This document shows positions 6,108 to 7,362 of a stretch of 7,362 nt of DNA, piece by piece (the stretch's first letter is position 1; every line of letters begins with the position of its first letter). The stretch covers positions 1 through 7,362 of the forward strand of contig JAFSBD010000165.1 in assembly GCA_017442025.1 (NCBI GenBank), in the 5' to 3' direction. The position numbers and the translations under genes were made by a program. Source of the DNA: Clostridia bacterium. Its GTDB lineage: Bacteria; Bacillota; Clostridia; Oscillospirales; QAKW01. The notes beneath the pieces are model-generated. The model was not told the DNA's origin and searched no databases. It was given only the letters and a program-made list of their open reading frames with translations.

Positions 6108-6126
6108 TTTCAACAAATCGTTGAAA
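6108..6126. repeat. Inverted repeat between the divergent promoters
   Basis: TTTCAAC (6108-6114) and GTTGAAA (6120-6126) form a perfect 7-bp dyad around AAATC. No T-run follows on either side, so it looks like a regulator-binding site rather than a terminator. It lies about 38 bases upstream of the rightward -35 box and about 90 bases upstream of the proposed glmS promoter. Confidence 0.4.
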
Positions 6127-6163
6127 AAGGACTAAAAATATTTTAAAAACCGCAATATCTTTA

Positions 6164-6192
6164 TTGACTTTCGCTAAGTTTTAAAATATAAT
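6164..6192 (+). promoter_or_regulatory. Strong sigma-A type promoter of the beta-helix protein gene
   Basis: TTGACT (6164-6169) and TATAAT (6187-6192) are separated by 17 bases, matching consensus in 11 of 12 positions. The A/T-rich run AAAAATATTTTAAAAA upstream (6134-6149) could act as an UP element. Transcription would start near 6199, giving a leader of about 93 nt. Confidence 0.85.
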
Positions 6193-6291
6193 ACTAATAT
6201 ATATCATCGGTGTATTATATCTATTGCGAAATCCGAGGGTTTTGTTTTAGCAATGATCGCCGATCGACGTTCTTGACAGGAGGTTGTAAGA
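6193..6291 (+). other. 5' leader of the beta-helix protein gene
   Basis: This untranslated leader of about 93 nt can form a small hairpin: ATTGC (6223-6227) with GCAAT (6250-6254), enclosing AAATC (6229-6233) with GGTTT (6238-6242). It is not stable enough to call a regulator, and no known riboswitch core is seen. Confidence 0.3.
6279..6284 (+). promoter_or_regulatory. Ribosome binding site of the beta-helix protein gene
   Basis: A perfect AGGAGG lies 7 bases before the ATG at 6292. It fixes the start and, together with the near-consensus promoter, suggests high expression. Confidence 0.92.
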
Positions 6292-7362
6292 ATGAAGAAC
6301 ATCAAGAAACTGTCTGCCGCATTGTTGGCTGTTGTTATGCTTGTTTCCATGCTTTCCTGCATGGTGCTGAGCACTGCCGCAGCTTCTTTCAATGTCGGTG
6401 AAGGCCCGGTTACCATCGAAAAGGTCGAGGGTGGCTCGGGAATCGTTGTCGGCGGTAAGAGTCTGCCCAACGGTGTGCGTGTTGTCAACAGCAGCTGGAA
6501 GGGCGCAAAGGGCGATGTAACCATTAAGTTGGGCGGCGTTGCCTATCGCTGCAGAATGGGCGAAACTGCTTTTGCCGATCTGATCGATGCATCCATCGCT
6601 GCGAAGGATAACGATACGATCTATGTTGCCGCAGGTGTTTATGAGAGCAATATCTCCATCAATGTCGGCGGTCTGAAGATCTACGGTCCTTATGCCGGCG
6701 TCAATCCCAACGATCGCTATGATCTGGCATGGCCCAACTGGGAGCGTCCGGCTGCCGATTCCGCAAACGGGAACGAAGATGAAGCGGTCTATACCGGCAT
6801 CATTACCGTTTCCAAAGCCGGTTCGGAGCTGACTGTTGATGGTTTGTATTTCGGCGGCTCCAGCGGTTTCATCACCGCTCCCAGCATGACCGGTAATGAA
6901 AACTATCGTTACGGTACATATCTCTACAACAATATTATTAATTCCAGCAAAGCGCAGTTTATCTATTATTCCGGCGGTCATAACCCCAACTTTGAGTTTA
7001 AATATAACCGTGTTTTGAACGCTACTGTTCTGGCGGACTATGCCGGTTTGATGGATGTTGTTATTTCCGATAACTACCTCAACCTGAAGGGCACCACCGT
7101 TGACCTGAAGCGTGTTACCGCCGGTTCCATGGGTTCTTATGCTTTGATTGAGAACAACTATTATGAGAACTGCAACGGTACCTTCTATTTCCATACCGGC
7201 GAGACCTGCACCCAGACCTTGGCTTATACCGCCATCGTCCGCAACAATATCATCAACGATATGGGTCCTGTTGCCGTTTTGAAGAATGCCTTCTATGCCC
7301 GTAATACCTTGCCCGGCACCAACGTTCAGTTCACCGGCAACACCATCTACGGCATGGAGAGC
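6292..7362 (+). CDS. Secreted right-handed parallel beta-helix protein, N-terminal part
   Basis: The frame stays open for 357 codons to the window edge, so the C-terminus is missing. Residues 1-31 form a Sec signal peptide: a KNIKK start, a hydrophobic run to about 26, and a likely signal peptidase I cut after the AAA at 29-31. A domain of about 60 residues follows, then a pectate-lyase-like opening with DTIYVAAGVYESNISI (107-122) and LKIYG. From about 205 come beta-helix coils with an asparagine ladder: YLYNNIIN, FKYNRVLN, VISDNYLN, LIENNYYEN, IVRNNIIN and VQFTGNTIYG, with the key Asn at 214, 239, 261, 289, 319 and 350, 22-31 residues apart. Such folds occur in polysaccharide lyases, adhesins and surface proteins. 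No catalytic residues can be assigned, so the function is unknown. A C-terminal anchor such as S-layer repeats or a sorting signal would be expected downstream. Frequent AAC, ACC, GGT and CGT codons fit high expression. Confidence 0.85.
   Translation, partial: MKNIKKLSAALLAVVMLVSMLSCMVLSTAAASFNVGEGPVTIEKVEGGSGIVVGGKSLPNGVRVVNSSWKGAKGDVTIKLGGVAYRCRMGETAFADLIDASIAAKDNDTIYVAAGVYESNISINVGGLKIYGPYAGVNPNDRYDLAWPNWERPAADSANGNEDEAVYTGIITVSKAGSELTVDGLYFGGSSGFITAPSMTGNENYRYGTYLYNNIINSSKAQFIYYSGGHNPNFEFKYNRVLNATVLADYAGLMDVVISDNYLNLKGTTVDLKRVTAGSMGSYALIENNYYENCNGTFYFHTGETCTQTLAYTAIVRNNIINDMGPVAVLKNAFYARNTLPGTNVQFTGNTIYGMES

Noticed and set aside
5889..6116. 75-codon open frame on the minus strand upstream of glmS
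   Set aside because: It covers the glmS promoter and folded leader, has no ribosome site, and its stop lies just before the glmS start; leader DNA explains it better.
6349..6360. Cysteine 23 of the beta-helix protein as a lipoprotein lipidation site
   Set aside because: The residues before it are M-L-S, which do not fit the lipobox; a signal peptidase I cut after AAA (29-31) fits better.
6247..7194. Open frame of 315 codons on the minus strand
   Set aside because: It lies antisense to the beta-helix gene, which has a promoter, ribosome site, signal peptide and clear repeat pattern. The antisense translation has no recognisable domain and no ribosome site.

Overview
The window reads as chromosomal DNA of a Gram-positive Bacillota, probably a gut-type Clostridia (Oscillospirales-like). 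The evidence is near-consensus AGGAGG ribosome sites on several genes, A/T-rich intergenic DNA with sigma-A type promoters, compact intrinsic terminators, a YitT/DUF2179 protein, a Clostridia-flavoured threonyl-tRNA synthetase and a large secreted beta-helix protein. The lineage is an inference from these features; no marker gene proves it.

Layout. (1) 1-315 (+): C-terminal end of a YitT-family membrane protein, closed by a terminator. (2) 316-738: a gene-free stretch with three intrinsic terminators in about 340 bases, enclosing a strongly folded segment (347-469) that may be a small RNA, then a good sigma-A promoter for the next gene. (3) 739-2673 (+): thrS. (4) 2677-2710: a perfect 15-bp bidirectional terminator shared with the convergent operon. 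(5) 2713-5882 (-): the two-gene operon glmS-glmM. (6) 5883-6291: a divergent intergenic region with a folded glmS leader, repeated GCAACC motifs, a dyad and a strong rightward promoter. (7) 6292-7362 (+): the first 357 codons of a secreted right-handed parallel beta-helix protein that runs off the window.

How the genes work together. GlmS makes glucosamine-6-phosphate from fructose-6-phosphate and glutamine, and GlmM isomerises it to glucosamine-1-phosphate. These are two successive steps toward UDP-GlcNAc and so peptidoglycan, and they are co-transcribed with 44 bp between them. thrS is an independent housekeeping unit. The beta-helix protein is an exported, presumably cell-surface or extracellular product transcribed away from glmS.

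The most interesting observation is the glmS leader. I see no glmS ribozyme core there. Instead, an 82-nt segment directly before the ribosome site can fold into two stacked closing helices topped by an almost gapless three-way junction. This is a candidate undescribed regulatory RNA. Second is the folded segment between the terminators upstream of thrS. No mobile elements, CRISPR arrays, tRNA or rRNA genes were seen.
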